From assembly GCA_013122435.1 (NCBI GenBank), contig WYDT01000003.1, forward strand, positions 1 to 64,000: a DNA stretch of 64,000 nt. The letters run 5' to 3'. Source of the DNA: Chloroflexi bacterium AL-N1. GTDB taxonomy: Bacteria > Chloroflexota > Chloroflexia > Chloroflexales > Roseiflexaceae. A program made the position numbers and the translations under genes. Under the pieces are notes generated by a model, which did no database searches, was not told the origin of the DNA, and was given only the letters and a program-made list of their open reading frames with translations. Positions 26,409 to 34,215 of this stretch are shown here, in pieces (position 1 is the first letter of the stretch; every line of letters begins with the position of its first letter).

Positions 26409-26729
26409 TCACTCGCCATCTGGTGCCTCGTCGGTTGCTGGTCGCTGAAGCGCGGGAAAACAGTACCGGCGCTGGGCCTTGGTTAACTTGCCGGTTTTCC
26501 GCATCAGGGCCAGACGAAAAAAGACGCCTCCTTTGGTGCGACGACGACGTTTGTTGTCGGTTAACATGCCCCCGTTGCGTTCAATCTCCTCCGTGCGTTG
26601 CATCAGGGCGACAATGCGCTCCGGTGGCATACATTCGCAGATACGATCCAGTTGCGCCAGTGCTGCCGGGTCCGTCTCCCCTAAGCGTTGGGCGAGGGCC
26701 TGGACCAGACGATGACGTATCGGACTCAT
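26409..26729 (-). CDS. Small protein with a PHAX-like RNA-binding domain
   Basis: 106 residues; the ATG at 26729 has a strong AAGGAGGAGG site. The middle resembles the PHAX/RNA_GG_bind domain: GGMLTDNKRRRRTKGGVFFR, i.e. the GGM(L/M)...RRRTPGGVFF signature known from the eukaryotic snRNA/snoRNA export adaptor. An N-terminal helical half (IRHRLVQALAQRLGETDPAA) fits the helical bundle of that domain. In an integrative element it might bind a structured RNA or single-stranded DNA; this is inference. The gene reads in the same direction as integrase, with a 228-bp gap in between. Confidence 0.65.
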   Translation of the reverse strand: MSPIRHRLVQALAQRLGETDPAALAQLDRICECMPPERIVALMQRTEEIERNGGMLTDNKRRRRTKGGVFFRLALMRKTGKLTKAQRRYCFPALQRPATDEAPDGE

Positions 26730-26880
26730 AGCCTCCTCCTTTCTGAACATACAACGAAGCCGGTGTACTGAAGAGGCGCAGCACGACCGGCTTCTATCAA
26801 CGTGGTGGGCAAGCTGACCTGCCCATACCCGTGCGCTTGTGCCTCTTCCAAGCGATTCTCGATTGGTGGTGGTGGGGTGG

Positions 26881-28038
26881 TTAGTTCGGGTGTCCACCGT
26901 CACCGTGAGTCCATGATGTCCCATGAGATGCCGCTGGCGCATCCGTATTGGTTGGGGATACTGACTTGCACTGGTGGCAATATCCCAGACGTTTGGCGTT
27001 TCCGTACTGGCTGGCATTCAAGGGTTCCTGACAGGTGGGGCAGGTCTTGTCAAGCACTGCGCCGGTGTTGTCACGTGTTTGCTCAGTTGGCTCAGACGCG
27101 CCAGACGCTGTTCCTACCTCCGGGTGACTGGCGGTATCCGTCGCCGGGGTGATGACGCCCAGATTGGTCAAGCAGCGTTGGATACTTCCCGCCAGGCGCT
27201 GCCGCTGTGCCGCCCGGCGGGCCTGCTCGGCCAGGACGGACGACGTTGGGGACATCGCATCAAGCGCTGTTTGTTCAATGGTGCTCAGATCTATCACCGG
27301 CGCTACAAGCGGGTCTCCTGGTGTCGTGAACTGGGCCGGTTGATATGACTCTGCTGGTGTAAGGCGTTGTGTCGTTGGTGCTGTGTGCTCGTCCTGGGTC
27401 GCTGTTACTGGTGCGACCTGGACCAGTTCGGTGAGGGCCTCGGTCTCGACGAGCAGCGCCAGCCGGGCCGCTTCAACCCGTTGTCTGGCACTTTCGACAG
27501 CGGCAATGCTGACCGGAATAAGCAGCCCCAGCAGAATGGCCATCAGCAAGTAGAGCGTTGGAATGACCTCGGCAACGCCAGTGGGCAACTCGGGCGCAAA
27601 CCGCAACACAAACGACAGGTTCAAGATGGCAGTAAGCACATAAAAGAACCAGACACTGTATTGACGGGTGCGGTCACCGGCGTAGGCGGCAGTGGCACGG
27701 GTGGCCACCAAGTAGAGTGCGGTGGCGTCGATAGCGGCGGTTAGCATAGCGCTACTGCCGTGATACAGCCATGGGTGCAGTGCCAGATCGGGCACACTGG
27801 ACGGTTTGATGCTGGCAATCTGTTCCCAGAGATGCACAAACGAGACGACCAGGATGGCGATGAGCAGCGGTCGCGCCCAGCGGACCAGCCGATTAGCATT
27901 GTGCAGCGCTTCGCGTTTGGCCTTGAGCCGCCCCCGATTGAGGGCGGTCTGGGCGTGGGTGCTCGTGAGCATGGCCAGGTCGATCTGTAACAGGTCCAGT
28001 TGATTGGAGGTCTCAGGATGATAGGGTGTAATCGTCAT
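26881..28038 (-). CDS. Polytopic membrane protein with C-terminal zinc ribbon
   Basis: 385 residues. Four hydrophobic helices lie at about 50-185 (LLIAILVVSFVHLW, LYHGSSAMLTAAIDATALYL, VWFFYVLTAILNLSFVLRF, LYLLMAILLGLLIPVSIA). A long soluble tail has a helical part (ARRAAQRQRLAGSIQRCL) and ends in a four-cysteine ribbon, CPTC ... CHQC. I do not recognise the family. It precedes the SH3-like and FtsK-like genes in reading order reversed, all leftward, which suggests one transfer- or maintenance-linked operon. Confidence 0.6.
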   Translation of the reverse strand: MTITPYHPETSNQLDLLQIDLAMLTSTHAQTALNRGRLKAKREALHNANRLVRWARPLLIAILVVSFVHLWEQIASIKPSSVPDLALHPWLYHGSSAMLTAAIDATALYLVATRATAAYAGDRTRQYSVWFFYVLTAILNLSFVLRFAPELPTGVAEVIPTLYLLMAILLGLLIPVSIAAVESARQRVEAARLALLVETEALTELVQVAPVTATQDEHTAPTTQRLTPAESYQPAQFTTPGDPLVAPVIDLSTIEQTALDAMSPTSSVLAEQARRAAQRQRLAGSIQRCLTNLGVITPATDTASHPEVGTASGASEPTEQTRDNTGAVLDKTCPTCQEPLNASQYGNAKRLGYCHQCKSVSPTNTDAPAASHGTSWTHGDGGHPN

Positions 28039-28053
28039 GGTCTCCTCACCTAG

Positions 28054-28905
28054 TTATGGTACAAGCACGGTATCTGTGTCATTGGTGTCGGCACGTTGTA
28101 CGGTCTCGATAGTTCTGGTGGGTGTGGCGGCTGGTGGTACCCAGTAGTCATCGGGCATATGCTGGACACACTCGCCAAACGCCTTACCTGATCTGCGACA
28201 CGCTTCGTACGCAGTGCTACTGACTTCCACTCCTGGAGTCCGTGGGAGTGGCTGGGCCGTAGGAAACTTCCAGAACTGTTCTGCCTCGGTTAACACTGGT
28301 GTGGGCTTTTCGTAGATCGGTCCTTCGACTGCGTTTGGAGGAGCGGTAGGTTGGGCTGCTGTTGTGCTATCACTGGCGGTTGTGGTACGGGTGTGCTCCT
28401 GTACCACATACACAATGGCTGCCGTGGGTGCTGGGCGGAGATCCGGCAAGGTGGCGGCTACGGTAACGATTTCTAGCTCGTTGCTTCGTACCCATACCAA
28501 TCCGCTTCCCTCTACCTCGGCCTGGAGCCAGTCGATTCCGTAGCGGGCAGTAATAGTGTAGTTGCGCTGGGCGTCAAGCGATCCCAGTACATTGCCACCA
28601 GGTGCATCGTAGGCTACCACTGCCGCGTTGAGCTGTGTTCCCGTGGTTGGCGTGGGGGCCAGTGGCGTTGCGGTTGTAGCGGGTGTATGTACTGGTGTGG
28701 GTGTCGAGACAATCAGGATTGGTTGCAGATGTGCGCCAGGTGGCGCAGACCACTGTAGTAGGATGATGGTAACGGCAAGTGCGACGGTCGTGATGGTCAG
28801 GATACCGATGGCCAGATAGATACGTATCTCATAGGCGATGTTGTAAAGCTTTTGGAGCCGGGTGGTTTGTCCGGTCGTATGTAACTTGGTGGTATTCTGG
28901 ATCAT
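28054..28905 (-). CDS. Single-pass membrane protein with SH3-like domain
   Basis: 283 residues. A transmembrane helix at about residues 32-52 (LAIGILTITTVALAVTIILL) is followed by a Thr/Pro-rich linker and an SH3-like segment (YDAPGGNVLGSLDAQRNYTI, then GIDWLQAEVEGSGLVWVRSN) as in bacterial SH3 domains that bind cell-wall peptides. A second low-complexity region ends the protein. It lies between the membrane zinc-ribbon protein (15-bp gap) and the FtsK-like gene, so an envelope role for the element is plausible. Confidence 0.65.
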   Translation of the reverse strand: MIQNTTKLHTTGQTTRLQKLYNIAYEIRIYLAIGILTITTVALAVTIILLQWSAPPGAHLQPILIVSTPTPVHTPATTATPLAPTPTTGTQLNAAVVAYDAPGGNVLGSLDAQRNYTITARYGIDWLQAEVEGSGLVWVRSNELEIVTVAATLPDLRPAPTAAIVYVVQEHTRTTTASDSTTAAQPTAPPNAVEGPIYEKPTPVLTEAEQFWKFPTAQPLPRTPGVEVSSTAYEACRRSGKAFGECVQHMPDDYWVPPAATPTRTIETVQRADTNDTDTVLVP

Positions 28906-29014
28906 GATACAACTCTCTCTATACTGTTACGTGTGACCGTGTTACTCCGCAATTACTCGCTATCGGTGGACCGTGTGTGCCGGGTAACGCGGTAACGTGG
29001 TAATTCTTAGGTAG

Positions 29015-30587
29015 TTAGATGGCGTACCGATAGCTGCCGGTGCTCCCGCTGCGTGTGACCTGTTGGTCTTTAGTCAGACGGGTTAACTCTTTACGAACGT
29101 GCCGGATGTCTTTCCCGATATAACTGGCGATTTCATGAGCGGAAATGGGCTGGTCACGGTGATGCAGCAGCATGATGATCTCCTCTGCGACCGTCAGCGG
29201 TGGCAACTGCGCGGTTGGTGATGCTGCACGGGTGGTTGCTGGCAACGAGCTGGCGTGATAACTGGTCGGTGCGCTGATCTGTGCGGGTGTCGATGCTGTG
29301 TGCTCCCCAGCGACATGCTGGATGTCTTTGCCGGTGAGGGCAGGCACCTGCACGCGCTGAATGTCTCCACCGTTATCGATGATGGCTTGGCCTGGCTGCA
29401 ATGACTCCACCTGGTAATTGCCACGCGGTAGCAGCAACTCGGCGTCATCATCGGCAATGCGGTGGACGATACTATGGGTCAGGGCACGCCGCAGCATCGC
29501 TCCTGATGCACCCAATGAGCGATGGGACCACTGATGCCCGATAATCAAGCCATGACAGGCGACTTTCCGATACTCGGTTGCGGCGGCGGTAAGTTGCTCT
29601 AGTAGATCGTCGGGGAGTTCGCGCCGCAGCACCATGCTGGTAAACTCATCAATCACCAGCAGGATACGAGTATCGACCGGGACGCGCTGGTGAATGCGGT
29701 TGTCGGCCAGCTGCATATACCACTGAAATGCGGTTGTCGGCCAGCTGCATATACCACTGAATGGCAGCGATGATGTCGGGTAGTTCAATGGCCTGGCGGA
29801 TAAAACACCCGCGTAATGGTTGAGCACGGGTGATAAGCCCCTCATCTTGCTCACCATGCTTGTCACAGATAATCACGCGCCAGTTGTGTCGGGCGGCCTG
29901 GGCGAGGGCGAGCAGTGCGGTGGTGGTCTTGCCGCTACCCTGTTTCCCGGCGAGGCCCATAAAGCCAGTGAGCTTCAAGTTGAACTGGTGCGGCTGCTGG
30001 TCCGCAAACCCCACCAGCAGCTTGTCCGGGGTGATGAGTCCGCGCTGTTCGAGCTGCGGCAGTAAGGGTGCACCAGGATTGACGGGAAGCACCGTGGGTG
30101 TTGCTGCCGATGGTGCACTGGTGTCAGAGCGCACATCTTGTCGATTGCTATAGTTGGTACTCAAGCTGTGCAGATTGCGGTAGTCCGAGTGTGCAGCCCA
30201 GACATCGAGGTTGTCATAGTAGCGTTGCAGGCCATAGGTAAGGACGCTATCGGACTGGCGGGCGACCTGATCAAGCGTCATTGGTCTATCGTTCGCATCA
30301 CGCACAATGGTCGCCTGACGAGCACGGTTGGCAAGCCAGCGTACACCTACCAGGGTGGTGAGCAGAAGCGTGCCAATGAACAAACGGCTGTACCAGGTGC
30401 GTTCGGTGGGGTCGAGTGCGAACCAGAGTGTTCCGAGTGCCACCAACCCGCAACCACTGAGACTCAGTGTGATGGGGAGCCAGCACGACCAGGTAGTGTG
30501 AGTCGGTGTCGGCTGGGTGGTCGATTCCGTTGGTAAACTGGGTTGGTTGGGTATCTCTACATGGTCAACCGCACGATGATGATACAT
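29015..30587 (-). pseudogene. FtsK/HerA-like ATPase split by a 34-bp duplication
   Basis: Two frames that together form one protein. The first half (30,587 to 29,649) has two membrane helices (LPITLSLSGCGLVALGTLWF, LFIGTLLLTTLVGVRWLA) and Walker A GLAGKQGSGKTTTALLAL. The second half (frame ending 29,015) has Walker B RILLVIDEFTSM, later motifs and a C-terminal winged helix (ISAHEIASYIGKDIRHVRKE). Both halves meet at AIQWYMQLADNRI, which is encoded twice owing to a 34-bp tandem repeat; 34 is not a multiple of three, so the frame shifts. Loss of one copy would restore one protein of about 510 residues. It resembles FtsK/TraB-type DNA pumps. Start ATG 30,587, after AAAGGAG. Confidence 0.8.
29694..29761. 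repeat. Perfect 34-bp tandem duplication inside the FtsK-like gene
   Basis: Two adjacent identical 34-base units (29,694-29,727 and 29,728-29,761). They begin ATGCGGTTGTCGG and end ACCACTGAA. The unit size shifts the reading frame between Walker A and Walker B of the ATPase. Confidence 0.95.
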
Positions 30588-30640
30588 ACGGTATAATCTC
30601 CTTTGTCGAGTACTTCCGAGTGCTTGATGGTGCCGTTCAG
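30581..30640 (-). repeat. Leader repeat, copy 1 (start of the FtsK-like gene)
   Basis: About 60 bp around the ribosome site and start of the FtsK-like gene (reverse strand AAAGGAGATTATACCGTATG). It recurs at 31,600-31,660 with three or so differences and, in shorter form, at 32,625-32,662. The later copies no longer head a long gene, so they look like duplicated and decayed gene starts. Confidence 0.75.
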
Positions 30641-30674
30641 TGTGTTTGCTTTCCAGGGCGTACACTGGGCGGCT

Positions 30675-30878
30675 TTACGCTATTGGGTCCTCGTTTTGTC
30701 TTGGTCTGTTGCGTTGTTGCTCTAAGTAATCCACTATGTCATCGCGCGAAAATCGCCATTCTTTGCCAACCTTAAAACCTGCTAACTCTTGTTTACGCGC
30801 AAGACCGGTAACTGTTCGCTCTTCTACAGATAACCAATTGGCAACATCTTCAACAGTCATTAACGAGTCACTAGTCAC
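30675..30878 (-). CDS. Excisionase/HTH_17 family DNA-binding protein
   Basis: A 67-residue helix-turn-helix protein: MTVEDVANWLSVEERTVTGL, basic wing FKVGKEWRFSRDDIVDYLEQQ. It starts with GTG at 30878, five bases after a GGGGGTGAT ribosome site. It lies between the FtsK-like gene and the repeated control module, and is a paralogue of 31,693-31,896. It probably represses or activates the neighbouring element genes. A TTGACA with a GATAAC 16 bases downstream lies upstream (near 30,950) and may be its promoter. Confidence 0.8.
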   Translation of the reverse strand: MTSDSLMTVEDVANWLSVEERTVTGLARKQELAGFKVGKEWRFSRDDIVDYLEQQRNRPRQNEDPIA

Positions 30879-30895
30879 AGTCCATCACCCCCTTT

Positions 30896-31087
30896 CTAAA
30901 TATGCCTTATTGTGTATAAGAATGTTATCATAATAATATAAATGTTGTCAAACAAACTAAAATAATAAAAGTGTATGTATATGTAACTAAATGTAGAGAT
31001 GTAGCCCAGCCTCTGGGAACCTGTCACATCTTTCTCATTCATATTCTTTGCTTGCAGCAGCCAAAAATGCAGGCAGCTTGAGCGCAT
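30896..31087 (-). CDS. Small ORF A starting MRSSCLHFWLLQA
   Basis: 63 codons from ATG 31,087, preceded by AAGGAG (11-base gap). The first 13 residues are the same as in small ORF B (32,059-32,169), with a synonymous Ser codon change, and then the two diverge. The rest is AT-rich and hydrophobic (IYIHFYYFSLFDNIYIIMITFLY). It could be a leader peptide, a small membrane toxin, or a by-product of the 126-bp repeat. I cannot decide. Confidence 0.3.
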   Translation of the reverse strand: MRSSCLHFWLLQAKNMNEKDVTGSQRLGYISTFSYIYIHFYYFSLFDNIYIIMITFLYTIRHI

Positions 31088-31174
31088 CGCGTATAATACT
31101 CCTTGTTGGTGCTGCGGTAACAGCATCAGCGTGAAAAGCACTGGACGAGTGGTAACTCGTCTAGATGCTTGCTT
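31049..31174. repeat. 126-bp control repeat, copy A
   Basis: About 95% identical to 32,131-32,256. It contains, on the reverse strand, a terminator-like hairpin, a TGCTG/CAGCA hairpin, an AAGGAG site and the start of a small ORF. Differences fall mainly in the hairpin loop and in a pair that stays paired (G-C to G-T). Confidence 0.85.
31134..31170 (-). terminator. Terminator-like hairpin after XRE gene A
   Basis: A 14-bp stem with one bulged A: AAGCACTGGACGAG against CTCGTCTAG-A-TGCTT with a six-base loop. On the reverse strand it ends in UUUU. It lies just past the stop of XRE gene A and before small ORF A. Confidence 0.65.
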
Positions 31175-31451
31175 CAGCCCGGCTACTCGTGTGGTGTTGA
31201 GGGCCTGCGAGTAGCCGGGTTAGCCAATCAGCGTCATCAATAAGATCGGTCAGTTTAACTTCCAGGACCTGAGCAATAGTGGTTAAGATGGACAAATCAA
31301 CCTCTTGCAGTGGTTCACCCTCCGCTTTTCCATCACGTGTTCCGTACCAGTACCGGCGCATCGTTCCCATCGCAATCCCAACACGTAGTTGGAGTTGCGA
31401 GATATTGAACCCCTTTGCGCGGGCCAGTTCTTGAACCCTAAGTTTGGTCAT
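31161..31451 (-). CDS. XRE-like helix-turn-helix regulator A
   Basis: A 96-residue protein of the Cro/C1 type: LRVQELARAKGFNISQLQLR, then VGIAMGTMRRYWYGT and a C-terminal part VDLSILTTIAQVLEVKLTDLI. It starts at ATG 31451, six bases after GGAGA. Its paralogue is 32,255-32,539 (both have MG..RRYWYGT.DG..EG). The last codons lie inside a 12-bp inverted repeat (31,178-31,189 with 31,208-31,219), so the end of the coding region is also an RNA hairpin. Confidence 0.8.
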   Translation of the reverse strand: MTKLRVQELARAKGFNISQLQLRVGIAMGTMRRYWYGTRDGKAEGEPLQEVDLSILTTIAQVLEVKLTDLIDDADWLTRLLAGPQHHTSSRAEASI

Positions 31452-31599
31452 GGCATTCTCCATAAATATACAGAGCATAGTATGTCATGAAATAGATATA
31501 TTTTGAAGTATATTGATTGTGGTACATCTGAATTGATATGTAAACAGATGTAGTTGTAAGCAGTAGCTAGGCTTCTCAGTACAGTTAATCACAGGATGA

Positions 31600-31660
31600 C
31601 GATACATACGGTATAATCTCCTTTGTCGAGTACTTGCGAGTGCTTGATGATGCCGGGTGT
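31600..31660 (-). repeat. Leader repeat, copy 2
   Basis: Near-copy of 30,581-30,640. On the reverse strand it still has AAAGGAGATTATACCG and ATG, but the frame yields only about 40 codons (MYRHPVINCTEKPSYCLQ) unrelated to the ATPase after a few residues. A decayed duplicate of the FtsK-like gene start is the simplest reading. Confidence 0.7.
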
Positions 31661-31692
31661 AGGGAACTTTGGTCGGTGACTTACTCCCGGCT

Positions 31693-31896
31693 TTACGCAT
31701 CATGTACATTATTGTCAGTTTGAGGCTCAGGCCAGGATTGGCCTATCAAGCTTTCCATTTCTTCACGTTTGAATCGCCAAACTTTGCCGACTTTGATAGT
31801 GCCAGGTAACTCGCCGCGTCGTGCCAGATCGTTCGCTGTTCGCTCTGTAATACGCAACACAGGCGCTATATCCTCAACTGTTAGAAGTACATTCAC
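31693..31896 (-). CDS. Excisionase/HTH_17 family DNA-binding protein (paralogue)
   Basis: 67 residues: LLTVEDIAPVLRITERTAND, wing GTIKVGKVWRFKREEMESLI. The GTG start at 31896 follows AAAGGAGGTGAT closely. It is the counterpart of 30,675-30,878 in the second control module. The upstream region has a promoter and repeated CGTACG boxes, which suggests autoregulation. Confidence 0.82.
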   Translation of the reverse strand: MNVLLTVEDIAPVLRITERTANDLARRGELPGTIKVGKVWRFKREEMESLIGQSWPEPQTDNNVHDA

Positions 31897-31960
31897 AGTA
31901 TCACCTCCTTTCTATAGTTCACTCATTCTATAAAGAATACTTTTGGGTTATTTCATGCGC

Positions 31961-32013
31961 TTCGTACGTTTCGTACGTTTTGGTATTATAGTGCAGTTAC
32001 TGAAGAAAAGCAA
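31961..32013 (-). promoter_or_regulatory. Promoter and CGTACG operator of the HTH_17 paralogue
   Basis: On the reverse strand TTGCTT (32,013-32,008), a 17-bp spacer and TATAAT (31,990-31,985). Just downstream, near the transcription start, the repeated TTCGTACGTTTCGTACGTTT (31,961-31,980) contains a perfect palindrome (CGTACGTTTCGTACG has CGTACG twice). This is a likely operator for the small regulator it precedes. Confidence 0.55.
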
Positions 32014-32058
32014 CACTGGCCATTGAAACGCATTTGGTCCACAGATAATACTTGTACA

Positions 32059-32169
32059 TCAGTCACCTCCTTGTTGACGTGGGTGGTTGAATGAGGTACA
32101 GCAGGGGGAACGTACCGGCGCGTACAACACTGCTTGCAGCAGCCAAAAATGCAGGCAACTTGAGCGCAT
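32059..32169 (-). CDS. Small ORF B starting MRSSCLHFWLLQA
   Basis: 36 codons from ATG 32,169, preceded by AAGGAG. The start is shared with small ORF A and the tail differs. Its last codons contain AAGGAGGTGACTG, which could serve the next ATG (32,060), a 20-codon frame. The chain of small coupled frames ahead of the regulator gene resembles a leader region, but coding is unproven. Confidence 0.3.
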   Translation of the reverse strand: MRSSCLHFWLLQAVLYAPVRSPCCTSFNHPRQQGGD

Positions 32170-32256
32170 CGCGTATAATACTCCTTGCTGGTGCTGCGGT
32201 AACAGCATCAGCGTGAAAAGCACTGGACGAGCGATAATTCGTCTAGATGCTTGCTT
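32131..32256. repeat. 126-bp control repeat, copy B
   Basis: Second copy of 31,049-31,174, 1,082 bp away and in the same orientation. The module order XRE gene, hairpins, small ORF, HTH_17 gene is the same in both. Confidence 0.85.
32216..32252 (-). terminator. Terminator-like hairpin after XRE gene B
   Basis: Same stem as in copy A, with loop CGATAA instead of TGGTAA and one closing pair changed from G-C to G-T, so pairing is kept. It ends in UUUU on the reverse strand. Confidence 0.62.
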
Positions 32257-32539
32257 AACCCGCTACGGTGTGCAGGGTTCCAGCCAGAGCACCGTAGCGG
32301 GCACGTCGATCATCTTCAACCAACTCTCTCCATGGCACACCTATGGCTTTGGCAACCTTCGCAATTGTCGGTAAGTCAATGACGGTCATAGGTTTGCCTT
32401 CTTCTGTGCCATCCTGTGTGCCATACCAATAGCGGCGTGCTGCTCCCATAGAGATTTCGGCTGCGAAATGAAGTTTTGATATGCTCATCTCAGGGTCACG
32501 CGCTAGGGCAATGTCTTTAATCTTTTTCACCCTTGGCAT
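32255..32539 (-). CDS. XRE-like helix-turn-helix regulator B
   Basis: 94 residues from ATG 32539, with GGGAGG five bases upstream. Parts: VKKIKDIALARDPEMSISKL, AAEISMGAARRYWYGTQDGT, IDLPTIAKVAKAIGVPWREL. It is a paralogue of 31,161-31,451. As there, the 3' end of the frame lies in a 12-bp inverted repeat (32,259-32,270 with 32,290-32,301), with a different sequence but the same pairing. It is the gene nearest to the dnd promoter region and may control it. Confidence 0.8.
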   Translation of the reverse strand: MPRVKKIKDIALARDPEMSISKLHFAAEISMGAARRYWYGTQDGTEEGKPMTVIDLPTIAKVAKAIGVPWRELVEDDRRARYGALAGTLHTVAG

Positions 32540-32551
32540 AACACCTCCCTT

Positions 32552-32589
32552 GGTAAGTACCATGGTGTAAGTATACTGTGGTAAGTATA
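32552..32589. promoter_or_regulatory. Triple GTAAGTA direct repeat upstream of XRE gene B
   Basis: GGTAAGTAC (32,552-32,560), GTGTAAGTATAC (32,565-32,576) and GTGGTAAGTATA (32,578-32,589), spaced about 13 bases apart, i.e. on nearly the same helix face. They lie just upstream of the ribosome site of XRE gene B and are likely operator half-sites. Confidence 0.5.
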
Positions 32590-32624
32590 ATAATGTCAAT
32601 ATATTCCTAAGATATTATGCAATT

Positions 32625-32662
32625 AACCGCACGATGATGATACATACGGTATAATCTCCTCT
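32625..32662 (-). repeat. Leader repeat, copy 3 (shortest)
   Basis: Matches the start of the FtsK-like gene including the codons for MYHHRAV, then diverges into a frame that stops after 12 codons. This marks the right border of the duplicated control modules. Confidence 0.65.
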
Positions 32663-33087
32663 ATCAGTTCCTTTAAGTATATTGAGGTAGAATTTCCTGC
32701 AAGGTACCTATTGAACACCAAGAGAACTTTTCCCTTGGATGGCACGAAGCCTTGTCACACATAGCAGTTGTACTGATGCCTAAATTGTTGACCACTTGGT
32801 GATGACGTATACAGTCTCACAATGTGGTTTCATTCACATTGACTTCCAGTAAGAACAATATGTAATTCTTAGCTAGCTATACCGTATGTATGTATACTTC
32901 CATATCTATGTAGAGATACTTCCGCATTGACTTCCAGATGGTACGGTGATATAGTTTCTAGCGAGATGTAGGATAAATTCTAGTGAGATATACCGTATGT
33001 ATACATACTCCCATATCTCTATAGAGATACTTCTAAGTGGTTGTATCATCTAATTTCCTTGCCTGGATTATGGTAGGTGGGGTTTTC
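32663..33087 (+). promoter_or_regulatory. dnd promoter region with tandem promoters and palindromes
   Basis: Two promoter-like pairs share the block CATTGACTTCCAG: TTGACT (32,839) with TGTAAT (32,861), spacer 16; and TTGACT (32,927) with TATAGT (32,950), spacer 17. After each -10 comes a related AT-rich block (TACCGTATGTAT ... TAGAGATACTTC). In the second block it holds two perfect palindromes, GTATGTATACATAC (32,995-33,008) and TATCTCTATAGAGATA (33,014-33,029). This looks like tandem promoter-operator units for dndBCDEA; DndB itself is a known repressor of dnd operons and is a candidate binder. Confidence 0.6.
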
Positions 33088-34215
33088 ATGATCATGGACA
33101 GTTTTAATTACACTTTTGCAGCATTGCGAGGCATCCAGGCGGGACGTGAGTATTTTGTGGCTATGTGTCCGCTCCGCCTCATACCGAAAATTTTCTATTT
33201 TAATGAAACCGATGAAATTCCTCCGGATCTCCGCGCACAGCGTGTGTTGAACCGGGGACGTATCCCAGCGATTAGCCGCTATCTAGTTGAGAATCAACAG
33301 GACTATGTTTTTTCCGCTATCACTGCATCCATCGATGGTGAGGTGTCATTTCAGCCCTTTGCTGACAAAGGCCCCCTCCACAACGCTGGGCAGATTACTG
33401 TTCCGATGTCTGCCACCTTTATTGTAAACGATGGGCAACATCGACGAGCCGCAATCGAGGAAGCTTTAAAGGAATGTCCTAGCTTAGGTGATGAGACGAT
33501 AGCGGTGGTGTTTTTCATCGACGCAGGGCTTAAACGCAGCCAGCAACTGTTTGCGGACCTTAACACCCATGCTGTGCGAGCCAGTGCATCGATTGGTATT
33601 CTGTACAACTTCCGTGATCCGCTGGCACAGTTGTCACGGACGATTGCCAACCAAGTGCCTGTCTTCAAAGGTTTTACGGATATGGAACGTTCCAGCATCC
33701 CGAACCGTTCCACGAAGCTCTTTACCTTGAGTGGCATCTATCATGCGACCGCAGCACTGCTGAAAAAATCCGATGGTGATGATGTGTTGTCAAAAGAGCA
33801 ACACCTCGCTATTGGGTTCTGGACAGAATTGAGCAAGATTATTCCTGAATGGCAGGATAACATTATTCGTCGGACGAGTAGTGCTGATTTACGTCGCGAC
33901 TATGTGCTTTTCCACAGTGTCCTACTCAATGCGCTGGGTCTCGCAGGTGCAGATCTCGTTGCTCAGTACCCAGATGCTTGGAATCACCGTCTTCACGCAC
34001 TTGAAACCGTTGATTGGTCGAGATCAAACACCAATTTCTGGGAAGGTCGCGCAATGATTGGGGGACATCTGAGCAAGTCGCGCACGAACGTCCTACGTAC
34101 TGCGATGTTGCTGAAACAGATTATGGGTTTGCAGCTAACGGAGAGTGAACAACGTGAAATCAGTAGTAGTGATCTAAGGAGCGATAAACCTGAATGGGAG
34201 GAAGCTGAAGCATGA
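33088..34215 (+). CDS. dndB: DndB, DGQHR-domain protein of DNA phosphorothioation
   Basis: About 376 residues. The DGQHR signature is NDGQHRRAAIEEAL near residue 115, followed by IAVVFFIDAGLKRSQQLFADLN typical of DndB. DndB is not needed for the chemistry but tunes modification and in known cases represses the operon. The start is the ATG at 33088 after GGTGGGG; other in-frame starts are possible from 33,037 on. It begins an operon with ATGA overlaps into dndC. Confidence 0.92.
   Translation: MIMDSFNYTFAALRGIQAGREYFVAMCPLRLIPKIFYFNETDEIPPDLRAQRVLNRGRIPAISRYLVENQQDYVFSAITASIDGEVSFQPFADKGPLHNAGQITVPMSATFIVNDGQHRRAAIEEALKECPSLGDETIAVVFFIDAGLKRSQQLFADLNTHAVRASASIGILYNFRDPLAQLSRTIANQVPVFKGFTDMERSSIPNRSTKLFTLSGIYHATAALLKKSDGDDVLSKEQHLAIGFWTELSKIIPEWQDNIIRRTSSADLRRDYVLFHSVLLNALGLAGADLVAQYPDAWNHRLHALETVDWSRSNTNFWEGRAMIGGHLSKSRTNVLRTAMLLKQIMGLQLTESEQREISSSDLRSDKPEWEEAEA

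Noticed and set aside
31091..31097. Forward promoter with TATAAT in the control repeat
   Set aside because: No -35 at a suitable distance; on the reverse strand this segment lies between the ribosome site and start of the small ORF.
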